DNA of 52,894 nucleotides from Gammaproteobacteria bacterium (lineage in GTDB: Bacteria > Pseudomonadota > Gammaproteobacteria > Nitrosococcales > Methylophagaceae), in NCBI GenBank assembly GCA_029882915.1, contig JAOUJZ010000009.1:1-52894 (forward strand). Reading direction: 5' to 3'. Both the position numbers and the translations under genes were made by a program. Within the stretch, counting starts at the first letter, position 1. Each line of letters begins with the position of its first letter. Under the pieces are notes generated by a model that worked only from the letters and a program-made list of their open reading frames with translations, was not told the origin of the DNA and made no database searches. Positions 17,426 to 27,533 of this stretch are shown here, in pieces.

Positions 17426-19462
17426 TTATAACAACAAGCAAACAGCCTCACGTAAGGCAGTAATTATTTGTGTTTTACCTGTATAAGCTAACCGTTTAGC
17501 AACATCCGACCACTCACGCTGCTGAAAAAGTGTCATCACACACAGTTGTTGCTGTTGCTTTGTTAATTGCAGAAAATCAGGATGACAGATTCTGGAAAAC
17601 ATCCATAATCGCAGCGCGGCCTGACTAAACTCATAGCCCCTGTGTGCATGGGAAAAAGCGGCAATATCCTGTCTATCCCATTGCGAAATAACTACTTCTG
17701 GTAACGCTAATAATTGCGATAAACTTATCACTAAATCGGCATCAAGCTGTTTAAACTGAGTCGATAATAAATAAGGCCATTGTTGCTGAAAACGCTTTCT
17801 GCTTTCATCTATAACTACTTGCCCTTTCGGTGAGGTTCCCTGTAGCAGCATCACTGAATGACTGCCGGTAACATCACCATGGTGTATACCCAATCTAACT
17901 GGAACAAAACCAGAATGTGACCAGAAAGTTAATAACTCTGAACTTACACCAAAACTTGCACCAACTATATCAACACTATTCTTTACCGCTACCACATGGA
18001 TCTGCTGCAATAACGCATCACCTATACCACGCTGCTGTATGGCCGGATGAACAGCAATACGAGTAATTCTCTGGTAATTCAACGCTCCGGCGGTAGTTAT
18101 GCCAACATGTGCCAATAAAGACTGCGGTAATAAATGACCTTTTAAACGCCGTTGTCCAGCATGAATTGATACTGCAAGGTCATCATTCAAACCACCTTCT
18201 TTCACTAACCATGCACTGGCCACAATATGTCCTTTATAACGCATTGCATAAACGGTGACATCCTCTCTATCCAACATCATCTGCAAATCAGAAGGTCGAG
18301 TACGATAATGGGCCAACACCATCAAACCAAATAATTCCCTCAAACTTTGCTCATCATTCAGTAACTGGTCTCGATCACACTTTTCAAAGCTACATAACTC
18401 GGTTTGGGCATCAATAATCAATTCGTCTGCAACGGGCTCAGCATCCAATAACAAGGCATTAAAACTAAATTTTTCCAAAGGATCATTCGCGGCCCAACGG
18501 ATCGGCATCTCCATCCGATAGTGATGCCAGTTCGGTGTGTTTTGCTGCAAAATTTGTTGAAAGCGGACACTAAACCCTCTCCCCGTTCCTTCATAGCCAT
18601 GCAAGGTGGTGGCAAAAACAAGTCGTGAATACAGCCGCAACAGGTCTTCAAGCATTGAAGCGGGAATAGCAGCTGCTTCATCCACCAGTAACACATCAGC
18701 TTTTAGTTGTGATTCAATCAGAGCATCAGGTGCAACAAACTGAATCTTCGCATCATTGACTGAAATTCGGCCCCGTGTCACTTCCGCTTCCGGTAATAAT
18801 CGACGGGCATGTTCAAACACCGTCTCAGCGATAGCTAAACTGGGTGCTGTTACCACTATGCTTTTTTTGCCTTCATTAATAAGCTGCGCAGCTGCTATAC
18901 CTAGAGATGCAGACTTCCCTCTCCCTCGATCAGATGATAATACCAATGGTCTACGTCGATGGCCATATACGACTTTTAAAATAGCTGTAACGGCTTGCTG
19001 CTGATCTTCAGTTTGATAAATTGAATCCGAGAATTTTTGCTGTTCTGGAAATGTTAGCGCTGGTAATCCATCCCCTGCCCTAATCATCGTAAATGACTCA
19101 TATTGATGCTCAAAGTCTGCGATTACTTGCTGGAAACGACGCATCCAAAGACTAGATTCACACGTATCTGATAATAGTAAAATAAAAGTACCGCCGGCTT
19201 TGACTGTACCAAGAATAATTCCCAAATTATCCGCTGAAAATGGTTTCATACCATCAAAAATGACAATATCAAATTCATTACCTAGGTAGTTCCGAACCTG
19301 ACTGCGCTCAATTCGTGGCATACCGTCAAGGTCAGTATCAGAAACTATCACTATCTTTTTATTTTCAAGATTTTTCAGTAATGCCGATACAGATCGGTAA
19401 CACCACTGATTTCCACCTTGGAGAGTTATGCATGCTCTATATAGCACCATTTCACTATTCAT
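17426..19462 (-). CDS. tmcA: tRNA(Met) cytidine acetyltransferase TmcA
   Basis: The 678-residue enzyme makes N4-acetylcytidine at the wobble base of elongator tRNA(Met). It has an N-terminal DUF1726-type domain (about 1-130), an RNA-helicase-like ATPase module with P-loop SSDRGRGKSASLG (residues 176-188) and DEAAAIP Walker B, and a GNAT acetyltransferase module with RITRIAVHPAIQQRGIGDALL (acetyl-CoA binding) followed by a C-terminal tail domain. The order and length match the family (671 in E. coli). The gene is divergent from the receiver-protein gene with 86 nt between. Confidence 0.95.
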   Translation of the reverse strand: MNSEMVLYRACITLQGGNQWCYRSVSALLKNLENKKIVIVSDTDLDGMPRIERSQVRNYLGNEFDIVIFDGMKPFSADNLGIILGTVKAGGTFILLLSDTCESSLWMRRFQQVIADFEHQYESFTMIRAGDGLPALTFPEQQKFSDSIYQTEDQQQAVTAILKVVYGHRRRPLVLSSDRGRGKSASLGIAAAQLINEGKKSIVVTAPSLAIAETVFEHARRLLPEAEVTRGRISVNDAKIQFVAPDALIESQLKADVLLVDEAAAIPASMLEDLLRLYSRLVFATTLHGYEGTGRGFSVRFQQILQQNTPNWHHYRMEMPIRWAANDPLEKFSFNALLLDAEPVADELIIDAQTELCSFEKCDRDQLLNDEQSLRELFGLMVLAHYRTRPSDLQMMLDREDVTVYAMRYKGHIVASAWLVKEGGLNDDLAVSIHAGQRRLKGHLLPQSLLAHVGITTAGALNYQRITRIAVHPAIQQRGIGDALLQQIHVVAVKNSVDIVGASFGVSSELLTFWSHSGFVPVRLGIHHGDVTGSHSVMLLQGTSPKGQVVIDESRKRFQQQWPYLLSTQFKQLDADLVISLSQLLALPEVVISQWDRQDIAAFSHAHRGYEFSQAALRLWMFSRICHPDFLQLTKQQQQLCVMTLFQQREWSDVAKRLAYTGKTQIITALREAVCLLL

Positions 19463-19548
19463 TTAAAATTCCATAATTCTGTACTAGAATACTAGACTAA
19501 TGCTAGGATTTGAAATCGGGATAACGCTACTCAGGGAACATTGAATAT

Positions 19549-19944
19549 ATGTCAGATCAAATTAAAATCATGATTGTTGATGATCAAAGATCAATACGAA
19601 CAGTTATAAGTCATATTGTCACAGACCTTGGCGCCGAAGTAGTAGCTGAAGCTGAAGATGGCGAGCAAGCAATCGAAAATTACAAAAAATTCAAACCAGA
19701 CATGGTGATGATGGACATCAATATGCCAAAAATCGATGGCATTGTAGCCTTAAAAGCCATCATGGAAATAAACCCCAAAGCATTGATCATTATGCTGACA
19801 TCATTAGATTCACATAACGTCATCAAAGAATGTGTTGATGCAGGTGCCAAAAACTTTCTACTTAAAAATATATCTCCTGATGAAATTGCCGAGGAAATAA
19901 AAGAGTCATGGCAAGACTACCTCACTGAACTGAAATCGGCTTGA
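19549..19944 (+). CDS. Stand-alone response regulator receiver protein (CheY-like)
   Basis: This 131-residue protein is a single receiver domain with no output domain. The acidic pair D11-D12, phospho-acceptor D56 (MVMMDINMPKIDG), T84-S85 (MLTS) and K106 (LLKN) are all present, so it should be phosphorylated. No histidine kinase is in the window. AGGGA lies upstream of the ATG. It is followed by the zinc-ribbon gene after 6 nt and the PilB-type ATPase gene, suggesting an operon in which the receiver controls an assembly ATPase, as an inference. Confidence 0.93.
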   Translation: MSDQIKIMIVDDQRSIRTVISHIVTDLGAEVVAEAEDGEQAIENYKKFKPDMVMMDINMPKIDGIVALKAIMEINPKALIIMLTSLDSHNVIKECVDAGAKNFLLKNISPDEIAEEIKESWQDYLTELKSA

Positions 19945-19950
19945 TTCCAA

Positions 19951-20265
19951 ATGGATACTTGCCAACATCAAAACCCTTCTTCCCACAGTCATTGCGTCAT
20001 TTGCGGATTAAAGCTTGATCGGAATAACTGCCCCCATTGCCAAACAACAAATGATAAGAAGTTTTTATTTTGTTCCAGCTGTGGTCACGACATGAACAAA
20101 GAAGTATCAAGTGTCGACATCTCAAATGATAATGAAGATAAAATTGATCTGGAAGAATTGCTGGCTTTAGCAAGGAACCTACCTATTGAACCTGTTGCTG
20201 CTAACAAAAAAATGACACAGCAAGAGATAAAAGCAATGTTGAAAAACCGCAACGCAGGTAAATGA
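19951..20265 (+). CDS. Double zinc-ribbon protein, unknown function
   Basis: The 104-residue protein begins with cysteine pairs C4/C15/C18, C27/C30 and C41/C44 (MDTCQ..HCVICG; NNCPHC; FCSSCGHDM), making one or two zinc ribbons. The C-terminal half is acidic (EDKIDLEELLALARNLP) and ends with a lysine-rich helix including MTQQEIKAMLKNRN. I recognise no named family. The gene sits 6 nt after the receiver gene and 1 nt before the ATPase gene, so cotranscription is near certain. A structural or adaptor role with the ATPase is guesswork. Confidence 0.85.
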   Translation: MDTCQHQNPSSHSHCVICGLKLDRNNCPHCQTTNDKKFLFCSSCGHDMNKEVSSVDISNDNEDKIDLEELLALARNLPIEPVAANKKMTQQEIKAMLKNRNAGK

Positions 20266-20266
20266 A

Positions 20267-21937
20267 ATGCAATTAAATGAGAAATTAAAAACCATTTTTC
20301 TTGATAAAATTGACATTACAGAAGACCAGTTCCAAGCCTACATTGATGAAGCAAAAAATGATGCTATAAAGCTAGCTTCTCTCTGCATAGCAAATAATAT
20401 TTTGTCCCGTAATGAGGCAGGTATGATCATAGGTGATTACCTTAACTGTGCCTATATAAACCTTGATGAAACTCTGTTTCAGACCGACGTAGTCAATAAA
20501 TTACCCAAAGAGATTGCCGAAAAATATTCCGCTATTCCTCTCTATCAGTTTGGCGAGCATATAACACTTGTCACTTGTTTTCCTGAAGATACAACCACCT
20601 ATAATGTGCTTAAATCGTACATTCCGAAATTAGACGTCTTATTTTCACTCCCTGATGAAATTCAGGCTGCTATTTCAGTGCATTACAAAAAAGAAAAAGA
20701 CATAGAAGACATCTTTACTTCATTTGATCTTGCTTCTCTTGATCGTATTAATGATGAGAAAAGTGCAGAGTTAAGTGAAGTTGTTGCTATTTCCAGCAAT
20801 ATGGTCATGTTAGCGCTAAAAGAAGGGGCATCCGATATTCATATAGAACCCAAGGAAAATAGCTGTATTATCCGCTTTCGTATTGATGGGGTTTTACAGA
20901 AAAAATTTACATTTCCTGGTGAAATCACTCGAGCCCTAATCTCTCGATACAAGATTCTGTCTGGACTTGATATTAGCGAAAAACGTAAACCTCAGGATGG
21001 CAGGATATCCTTCCCTACGCCTATTAAGAATGTTGATATCCGCCTTTCCGTATTACCCACAGTTCATGGCGAAACCATAGTGATGCGACTGTTGGGATCA
21101 CTTTTCGATACCATAACACTTAATCTAAACGCGCTTAACCTGACTGAACGTGTTTCATCAGAGTTAAAAGAATCTCTTGCTCAACCAAACGGCTTAATAT
21201 TAGTAACAGGCCCTACTGGCTCAGGAAAATCCACCACTCTGTATGCAGCATTAAATCATCTAGATTCTCCAGGCATAAAAATTATGACTGTCGAAGATCC
21301 AGTTGAATATGAAATGTTCAATTTTTCACAGACTCAAGTCGATAGCAAAGCAGATAGGAGTTTTGCTTCTGTTCTTCGATCCATTCTCAGACAAGATCCT
21401 GATGTATTGCTTGTTGGTGAAATTCGTGATACTGAAACAGCAAATATCGCTGCTGAAGCTGCACTAACAGGCCACATCGTTCTCAGCACCCTGCATACTA
21501 ATAATGCTATTCAGGCGATAACGCGCCTGTCAGAAATGGGGGTTGAGCCCTATGTCATGGCGCCATCCCTGACAGGTATTCTTGCTCAACGGTTACCTCG
21601 AAAATTATGTAATGTATGTAAGGAAGCCTACACACCAGATGCAGCAGAATTACAGCCTTATTTTAAATGGGAACCAGATACATCTCTACCAACACTATTT
21701 CGCCCAGTTGGTTGTATAAAATGTTCATCTGGCTATAAAGGGCGTATCGGTATTCATGAATTCCTTAAAGTTGATCTGTACCTCAAAGAATTAATACTTC
21801 AACAGAAAAGTTATAACGAAATTCTGCAATATGCTCGGCGTAGCGGCTATAAAGACATGCGTTTTGATGGTTTCATAAAAGTCTTACAAGGTCTAACAAC
21901 CATTGATGAAATTGTACGCGTCACAAACTCTGATTAA
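20267..21937 (+). CDS. GspE/PilB-family secretion or pilus assembly ATPase
   Basis: This 556-residue hexameric ATPase family member powers type II secretion or type IV pilus extension. The N-terminal T2SSE_N-like domain spans about residues 15-140; the RLG...-type MshEN c-di-GMP motif is not evident. Walker A GPTGSGKS is at 315-322, the Asp box around TVEDPVEYE at 341-349, Walker B LLVGEIRD at 381-388, and the His box STLHTNNA at 407-414. A zinc-binding tetracysteine is formed by C448, C451, C483 and C486. No pilC, pilD or gsp genes are near. The receiver and zinc-ribbon partners are unusual for a PilB operon. Confidence 0.92.
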   Translation: MQLNEKLKTIFLDKIDITEDQFQAYIDEAKNDAIKLASLCIANNILSRNEAGMIIGDYLNCAYINLDETLFQTDVVNKLPKEIAEKYSAIPLYQFGEHITLVTCFPEDTTTYNVLKSYIPKLDVLFSLPDEIQAAISVHYKKEKDIEDIFTSFDLASLDRINDEKSAELSEVVAISSNMVMLALKEGASDIHIEPKENSCIIRFRIDGVLQKKFTFPGEITRALISRYKILSGLDISEKRKPQDGRISFPTPIKNVDIRLSVLPTVHGETIVMRLLGSLFDTITLNLNALNLTERVSSELKESLAQPNGLILVTGPTGSGKSTTLYAALNHLDSPGIKIMTVEDPVEYEMFNFSQTQVDSKADRSFASVLRSILRQDPDVLLVGEIRDTETANIAAEAALTGHIVLSTLHTNNAIQAITRLSEMGVEPYVMAPSLTGILAQRLPRKLCNVCKEAYTPDAAELQPYFKWEPDTSLPTLFRPVGCIKCSSGYKGRIGIHEFLKVDLYLKELILQQKSYNEILQYARRSGYKDMRFDGFIKVLQGLTTIDEIVRVTNSD

Positions 21938-21961
21938 AATTTCAAATTTTAACATGGATTA

Positions 21962-22165
21962 CTAATAATGCGGCGGTGGCGGCTCATTAGGTTCATTCAC
22001 CATTTGAGCCGTATGCATAGTTTGTACTTGCGCCCTTAAACTCTCAAGCGCTAATTCCATACGAGATATCTGTTGTTGTTGATCAGTAACCACCTGATTT
22101 AGTTCTTCCAGCAAACTGTCCTGAAATGACAGTTTCATTTGTAACTCAACGATCTCATCGTTCAT
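21962..22165 (-). CDS. slyX: SlyX family protein
   Basis: A 67-residue soluble coiled-coil protein, from an ATG that overlaps the metH stop by one base (TAATG). The heptad-rich stretch runs from about residue 3 to 50 (IVELQMKLSFQDSLLEELNQ and onwards), followed by the characteristic PPPPHY end. The function of SlyX is unsettled. It ends 24 nt from the convergent ATPase gene; the gap holds a near-palindrome of A and T (21934-21952) that includes that gene's stop codon. Confidence 0.9.
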   Translation of the reverse strand: MNDEIVELQMKLSFQDSLLEELNQVVTDQQQQISRMELALESLRAQVQTMHTAQMVNEPNEPPPPHY

Positions 22166-25100
22166 TAGTCATCACCATCATAAGATAATGCTGGGGCAAG
22201 CCAGCGTTCAGCAACATCTAATGACCAGCCCTTTCGCTTGGCATAATCTTCCACCTGATCCTGATCGATTTTTCCTAAGCCAAAATAACGTGATTCAGGA
22301 TGAGAAAAATAAAAACCGCTCACTGCTGCAGTCGGCAGCATCGCATAACTCTCAGTAATGGTTATACCAACATTTTTTTCAGGTTCCAGCAATTGCCACA
22401 ACAAGCCTTTTTCAGTGTGATCTGGGCATGCTGGATAACCAGGTGCGGGGCGAATTCCTTGATATTTTTCATCAATCAATGCTTCGTTATCCAGTGCTTC
22501 ATCAACGGCATACCCCCAATACTCCTTACGAACCCGCTCATGCAGTCGTTCGGCAAAGGCTTCTGCTAAACGGTCAGCCAATGCTTTCAACATGATGCTG
22601 TGATAATCATCGTGATCATCTTCGAAACGATCAATATGCTCATCAATTCCGATTCCTGCAGTTACAGCAAATGAACCAATGTAGTCCTTCACACCGGTTT
22701 CTTTGGGCGCGATAAAGTCAGACAATGCAGCATTAGGTCTACCAGGTGGTCGCTCAGTCTGTTGACGTAAGTTATGCAACGTCATCATTACTTCACTGCG
22801 TGACTCATCGGTATACACTTCAATATCATCGTCATCAACGCTATTTGCGGGGAAGAAACCAAATACCCCTTTTGCTGTCAGCCATTTTTCATCGACAATT
22901 TTAGTCAACATCGCCTTAGCATCATGAAATAAATGGGTAGCGTGTTCACCCACAATTTCATCGTCTAAAATTCTTGGATATTTGCCAGCCAGTTCCCATG
23001 CCTGGAAGAATGGCGTCCAGTCAATACGTTCAACTAATTCTTCCAATGGATAGTCATCCACTACCTGTACGCCCAGTTTTTTGGGAACAGTAGGATGATA
23101 GGCCTGCCAGTCTATTTTTGTTTTATTTGCTCGTGCATCAGCAATGGTTAATTGACGACGTGTACTCTTACGTCCTTTATGACGGGCGCGTTTGTCGGCA
23201 TAATCCGCTTTAACTTTGGCAATAAAATCATCACGAATATCAGGACTAATCAAACTCTGAGCGACACCCACTGCCCGTGATGCATCTTTCACATAAATGC
23301 TACAGCCATGATAATTCTGTTCAATCTTAACTGCGGTATGGATCAACGAGGTGGTAGCGCCACCAATCATCAATGGTATTTCGAAACCTAGTCGTTCCAT
23401 TTCCTTGGCAACATGCACCATTTCATCCAAAGAGGGTGTAATCAAACCAGATAGGCCAATGATATCGACATTTTCTTTTTTGGCCACCTCTAATATGGTA
23501 GCGGCTGGCACCATCACTCCTAGATCAATGATCTCAAAGTTATTACATTGCAGCACAACACCTACAATATTTTTCCCAATATCATGAACGTCACCCTTCA
23601 CTGTCGCCATCAGGATTTTGCCGTTATTAGAGGCTTCTTCGCCCTCTTCTTTTTCATCTTCAATAAACGGCATCAAATAGGCCACCGCTTTTTTCATGAC
23701 ACGGGCTGACTTGACCACTTGTGGCAAAAACATTTTGCCTTCACCAAATAAGTCGCCAACCACATTCATGCCATCCATCAATGGCCCTTCAATTACATGT
23801 AAAGGTCGCTCGGCTTTTTGTCTGGCCTGTTCAGTATCTTCATCAATAAAATCAGTAATACCCTTGACCAAAGCATGTTCCAGCCGTTTCTCCACCGACC
23901 ATGAACGCCATGCCAAATCTTCTTTTTTTTCTACTGCCTTGCCATCACCACGGTATTTTTCGGCGATATCCAGTAACCGTTCAGTTGCATCTTCACGCCG
24001 ATTGAGAATCACATCCTCAACGCGCTCACGTAATTCTTCCGGCAGATCATCATAAATAGCGAGTTGACCTGCGTTGACAATCCCCATATCCATACCCGCC
24101 TTGATCGCGTGATATAAAAACACCGCATGGATGGCTTCACGAATTGGGTTGTTGCCTCTAAATGAGAAAGAAACATTGCTGACGCCACCACTCACTAAAG
24201 CATGTGGTAAGACTTGTTTGATATCACCTACGGCCTCAATGAAATCAACCGCATAATTATTATGTTCATCGATACCAGTGGCAACCGCAAAAATATTCGG
24301 ATCGAAAATAATATCTTCGGGCGGGAAACCGACCTGCTCGGTCAAAATCTCATAAGAGCGGGTGCAAATCTCGCGTTTACGTTCACGCGTATCCGCCTGA
24401 CCTACTTCGTCAAAGGCCATGACGATAACTGCAGCACCATAACGTCGAACCAGCCTTGCCTGTTCGATGAACTTATCCTCACCTTCCTTCATGCTAATTG
24501 AGTTGACGATGCCTTTACCCTGAATACATTTCAGGCCAGCTTCAATGACTTCCCATTTAGAGGAGTCAATCATGATTGGAACTCGGCTAATATCGGGCTC
24601 TGAGGCGATCAGGTTCAAGAATGTGACCATGGCCTCTTTCGAGTCCAACATGCCTTCATCCATATTAATATCAATGATTGGCGCGCCACTTTCTACCTGC
24701 TGGCGAGCTACATCTAAGGCCGTGTCATAATCACCATCTTTAATTAATCGGGCAAAACGTGCTGAACCAGTGACATTAGTTCGTTCACCAACGTTGACAT
24801 ACAGGGTTTCAGGAGTGATATTAAATGGTTCTAATCCACTCAATCTGCAATGATGTTTGTTTTCAACCGGTACGCGAGGTGCACAACCTTCAACCGCTTC
24901 CGCAATCGCTTTAATATGGGCGGGTGAAGTGCCGCAACACCCTCCAATAATATTTAAAAACCCACTTTGTGCCCATTCTTTAATTTGAGCCGCCATGACT
25001 TCAGCTGATTCATCATATTCACCAAATTCATTAGGCAACCCAGCATTAGGATGGGCACTGATATGACAGGTGACAATATTAGATAGCTCTTCGACATATT

Positions 25101-25866
25101 GTCGTAATTGTTCGGCGCCTAATGCACAGTTAAGGCCAATGCTCAGTGGCTGTACATGTGCTAATGAATTCCAAAATGCTTCTGCTGTCTGACCTGACAG
25201 GGTACGACCACTGGCATCAGTAATCGTGCCTGAAATCATGATCGGCAGTTTTATATCGTGTTGGTCAAAATAGGTTTCGATAGCAAATAAGGCAGCTTTG
25301 GCATTTAAGGTATCAAATACCGTTTCAACTAACAGCAAGTCAGCGCCACCATCAACCAGACCGGCAATACCCTCAAGATACGACTCAACCAATTCATCGT
25401 AACTAACGTTACGAAAGCCCGGATTATTTACATCCGGTGAAATACTGGCGGTACGGTTTGTTGGGCCTAAAACACCAGCAACAAAGCGTGGTTTGGCAGG
25501 GTTCTGAGCCGTAAATTCATCGGCAACTTTCCGCGCAAGTAATGCAGACTCCTTATTAAGTTCATAGACCAGATCTTCCATCTGGTAATCTGCCATCGCA
25601 ATGGATGTACCGTTAAACGTATTAGTTTCAACAATATCTGCCCCGGCTTCAAAATAGGCTCGGTGAATATCGCTAATTATTTTCGGCTGGGTTAGCGACA
25701 ATAGATCGTTATTGCCTTTGACATCACATGCGTGATTTGAGAACCGCTCTCCACGATAATCGTCTTCATCAAGCTGATAACTTTGAATCATTGTACCCAT
25801 CGCACCATCTAGGATGAGAATACGTTGTTGTAACAGCTTTTTTATGTCATGAGTTGAGGTTGTCAA
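22165..25866 (-). CDS. metH: Cobalamin-dependent methionine synthase
   Basis: This 1233-residue modular enzyme transfers a methyl group from 5-methyltetrahydrofolate to homocysteine through methylcobalamin. The homocysteine domain carries zinc ligands C247, C310 and C311, the same numbers as in E. coli. The pterin domain (about 350-620) and cap (about 650-740) follow. The cobalamin domain has DVHDIGKNI with ligand H761. The C-terminal reactivation domain with [11 protein letters not shown] binds S-adenosylmethionine. The length is typical (1227 in E. coli). A promoter candidate lies at 25910-25938; no cobalamin or SAM riboswitch is visible in the short leader. The organism must make or import B12. 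Confidence 0.97.
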   Translation of the reverse strand: MTTSTHDIKKLLQQRILILDGAMGTMIQSYQLDEDDYRGERFSNHACDVKGNNDLLSLTQPKIISDIHRAYFEAGADIVETNTFNGTSIAMADYQMEDLVYELNKESALLARKVADEFTAQNPAKPRFVAGVLGPTNRTASISPDVNNPGFRNVSYDELVESYLEGIAGLVDGGADLLLVETVFDTLNAKAALFAIETYFDQHDIKLPIMISGTITDASGRTLSGQTAEAFWNSLAHVQPLSIGLNCALGAEQLRQYVEELSNIVTCHISAHPNAGLPNEFGEYDESAEVMAAQIKEWAQSGFLNIIGGCCGTSPAHIKAIAEAVEGCAPRVPVENKHHCRLSGLEPFNITPETLYVNVGERTNVTGSARFARLIKDGDYDTALDVARQQVESGAPIIDINMDEGMLDSKEAMVTFLNLIASEPDISRVPIMIDSSKWEVIEAGLKCIQGKGIVNSISMKEGEDKFIEQARLVRRYGAAVIVMAFDEVGQADTRERKREICTRSYEILTEQVGFPPEDIIFDPNIFAVATGIDEHNNYAVDFIEAVGDIKQVLPHALVSGGVSNVSFSFRGNNPIREAIHAVFLYHAIKAGMDMGIVNAGQLAIYDDLPEELRERVEDVILNRREDATERLLDIAEKYRGDGKAVEKKEDLAWRSWSVEKRLEHALVKGITDFIDEDTEQARQKAERPLHVIEGPLMDGMNVVGDLFGEGKMFLPQVVKSARVMKKAVAYLMPFIEDEKEEGEEASNNGKILMATVKGDVHDIGKNIVGVVLQCNNFEIIDLGVMVPAATILEVAKKENVDIIGLSGLITPSLDEMVHVAKEMERLGFEIPLMIGGATTSLIHTAVKIEQNYHGCSIYVKDASRAVGVAQSLISPDIRDDFIAKVKADYADKRARHKGRKSTRRQLTIADARANKTKIDWQAYHPTVPKKLGVQVVDDYPLEELVERIDWTPFFQAWELAGKYPRILDDEIVGEHATHLFHDAKAMLTKIVDEKWLTAKGVFGFFPANSVDDDDIEVYTDESRSEVMMTLHNLRQQTERPPGRPNAALSDFIAPKETGVKDYIGSFAVTAGIGIDEHIDRFEDDHDDYHSIMLKALADRLAEAFAERLHERVRKEYWGYAVDEALDNEALIDEKYQGIRPAPGYPACPDHTEKGLLWQLLEPEKNVGITITESYAMLPTAAVSGFYFSHPESRYFGLGKIDQDQVEDYAKRKGWSLDVAERWLAPALSYDGDD

Positions 25867-25909
25867 ATTCAGTCTTCCAATTTGGACAAAAGGTAAAATT
25901 TAATAATTA

Positions 25910-25938
25910 ATTATATCAGATACCCGTGTAAGTCTTAA
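25910..25938 (-). promoter_or_regulatory. Candidate sigma70 promoter of metH
   Basis: On the minus strand a consensus TATAAT (plus-strand 25910-25915) lies 17 nt from TTAAGA (25933-25938, four of six -35 bases). Transcription would start near 25903 and give a leader of about 37 nt, too short for a riboswitch. Confidence 0.5.
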
Positions 25939-26041
25939 CTGCATAAGTCATAGGGTAAATACTACTTCCATCCCTTTCGCCGTTGGCTCATAATCTAAAT
26001 TAATGTTACTCGCAACAGAAACTGGAAAGGATAATTTATCC

Positions 26042-27454
26042 ATGATTAAAAGAGTCATCACTGGAAAACGATTATTTATACTTGATACCAATGTCCTGAT
26101 GCACGATCCCACTGCGTTATTTCGTTTCGATGAGCACGATATATTCCTGCCAATGGTGGTATTAGAAGAACTTGACCGCGGTAAAAAAGGCTTGTCTGAA
26201 GTGTCACGTAATGTGCGCCAAGTCAGTCGTTTCCTTGATGACTTGATGTTACAGGCTGGTGATACTGAAGCCATTGCCAGTGGTATTCCGTTGCCAAGTG
26301 TCAATGCTAATAGTGATTTACCTAAAGCCAGTGGTCGCCTGTTTTTCCAAACCACCTTGATAGCACATGAACTACCCAAGGAACTACCCGGCAATCAAGC
26401 CGACAATGCAATATTGGGTATTGCAATCAGTCTGCAACAGACAATGAAAGACACCACCATCACATTAGTGTCTAAAGATATTAATTTACGTATTAAAGCA
26501 ACGGTTTTAGGCATTCATTCCGAAGATTATTACAACGATAAAGTACTTGATGATATAGATTTGCTCTATCGTGGATCCACTGAACTGAAGGCTGATTTCT
26601 GGGATGACCTTAACCGGCTGGAATCATGGACTGACGAAGGACGAACCTTTTATGAAATTGAAGGAGATATCGTTAAAGACTGGTATCCCAATCAACTTAT
26701 TTATTCTTCTGGCGAAACCAATTCAATAGAAGCAGTCGTGAGAGATATAACTGACAGCACTGCCAATATCGAACTCATTCATGACTACCACAAAGAGAGC
26801 CATGCAGTATGGGGAATTACTGCACGAAACCGTGAACAAAATTTTGCCTTAAACTTATTAATGGATCCTGAAATTGATTTTGTGAGTCTACTTGGGCAGG
26901 CTGGCACAGGTAAAACATTGCTTACACTCGCTGCAGCATTAACCCAGACAATCGAACATAAGCGTTATGCAGAAATTATTATGACCCGTGTTACCGTTCC
27001 AGTTGGTGAAGACATTGGCTTTTTACCCGGAACTGAAGAAGAAAAAATGACACCCTGGATGGGCGCATTAATGGATAACCTCGAAGTGCTGAATAAAACT
27101 GACGCTGGTGAATGGGGACGACAGGCTACGAATGATCTCTTACAGCGATGGATTAAAATTCGTTCGCTCAACTTTATGCGCGGTCGCACTTTCCTCAATC
27201 GTTTTATTATTATTGATGAAGCACAAAATCTGACTTCAAAACAAATGAAAACATTGATAACACGCTCAGGCCCAGGAACCAAAGTCATCTGTTTAGGCAA
27301 TATCGCCCAGATTGATACTCCCTATTTAAGTGAAACCACCTCAGGTCTAACCTATGTTGTGGATCGCTTTAAAGGCTGGAATCACAGTGGCCATATCACC
27401 TTATTACGTGGCGAACGTTCACGTTTAGCGGATTATGCCTCTGAAAACCTGTAA
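26042..27454 (+). CDS. PIN-PhoH ATPase (YlaK/PhoH2-like)
   Basis: The 470-residue protein fuses an N-terminal PIN RNase-like domain (about residues 10-140; LFILDTNVLMHDPTA with D15, and later acidic residues) to a C-terminal PhoH ATPase/helicase domain. Walker A GQAGTGKT is at 285-292 and Walker B FIIIDEAQN in the last third, with LGNIAQID as a sensor. Family proteins act as RNA helicase/ribonucleases. I chose the ATG at 26042 because AAAGGA (26026-26031) lies 10 nt upstream; an ATG at 26003 has no ribosome site. It is divergent from metH. It is followed by the PilZ-like gene after about 80 nt. Confidence 0.9.
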   Translation: MIKRVITGKRLFILDTNVLMHDPTALFRFDEHDIFLPMVVLEELDRGKKGLSEVSRNVRQVSRFLDDLMLQAGDTEAIASGIPLPSVNANSDLPKASGRLFFQTTLIAHELPKELPGNQADNAILGIAISLQQTMKDTTITLVSKDINLRIKATVLGIHSEDYYNDKVLDDIDLLYRGSTELKADFWDDLNRLESWTDEGRTFYEIEGDIVKDWYPNQLIYSSGETNSIEAVVRDITDSTANIELIHDYHKESHAVWGITARNREQNFALNLLMDPEIDFVSLLGQAGTGKTLLTLAAALTQTIEHKRYAEIIMTRVTVPVGEDIGFLPGTEEEKMTPWMGALMDNLEVLNKTDAGEWGRQATNDLLQRWIKIRSLNFMRGRTFLNRFIIIDEAQNLTSKQMKTLITRSGPGTKVICLGNIAQIDTPYLSETTSGLTYVVDRFKGWNHSGHITLLRGERSRLADYASENL

Positions 27455-27533
27455 AATCTGTAAAATCTGGCATAATGCAGTAACTAAAAAATCAAAACCA
27501 TGTGAGCAGTCAATAATTCAGGAATCAAGTACC

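Noticed and set aside
25867-26041. Cobalamin or SAM riboswitch before metH
   Set aside because: The gap is 175 nt and shared with a divergent gene; the predicted leader of about 37 nt is too short, and no conserved riboswitch core is visible.
27449-27470. Short direct repeat (CTGTAAAAT twice) after phoH
   Set aside because: Only two 9-base copies, one containing the phoH stop; probably chance or a minor slippage.
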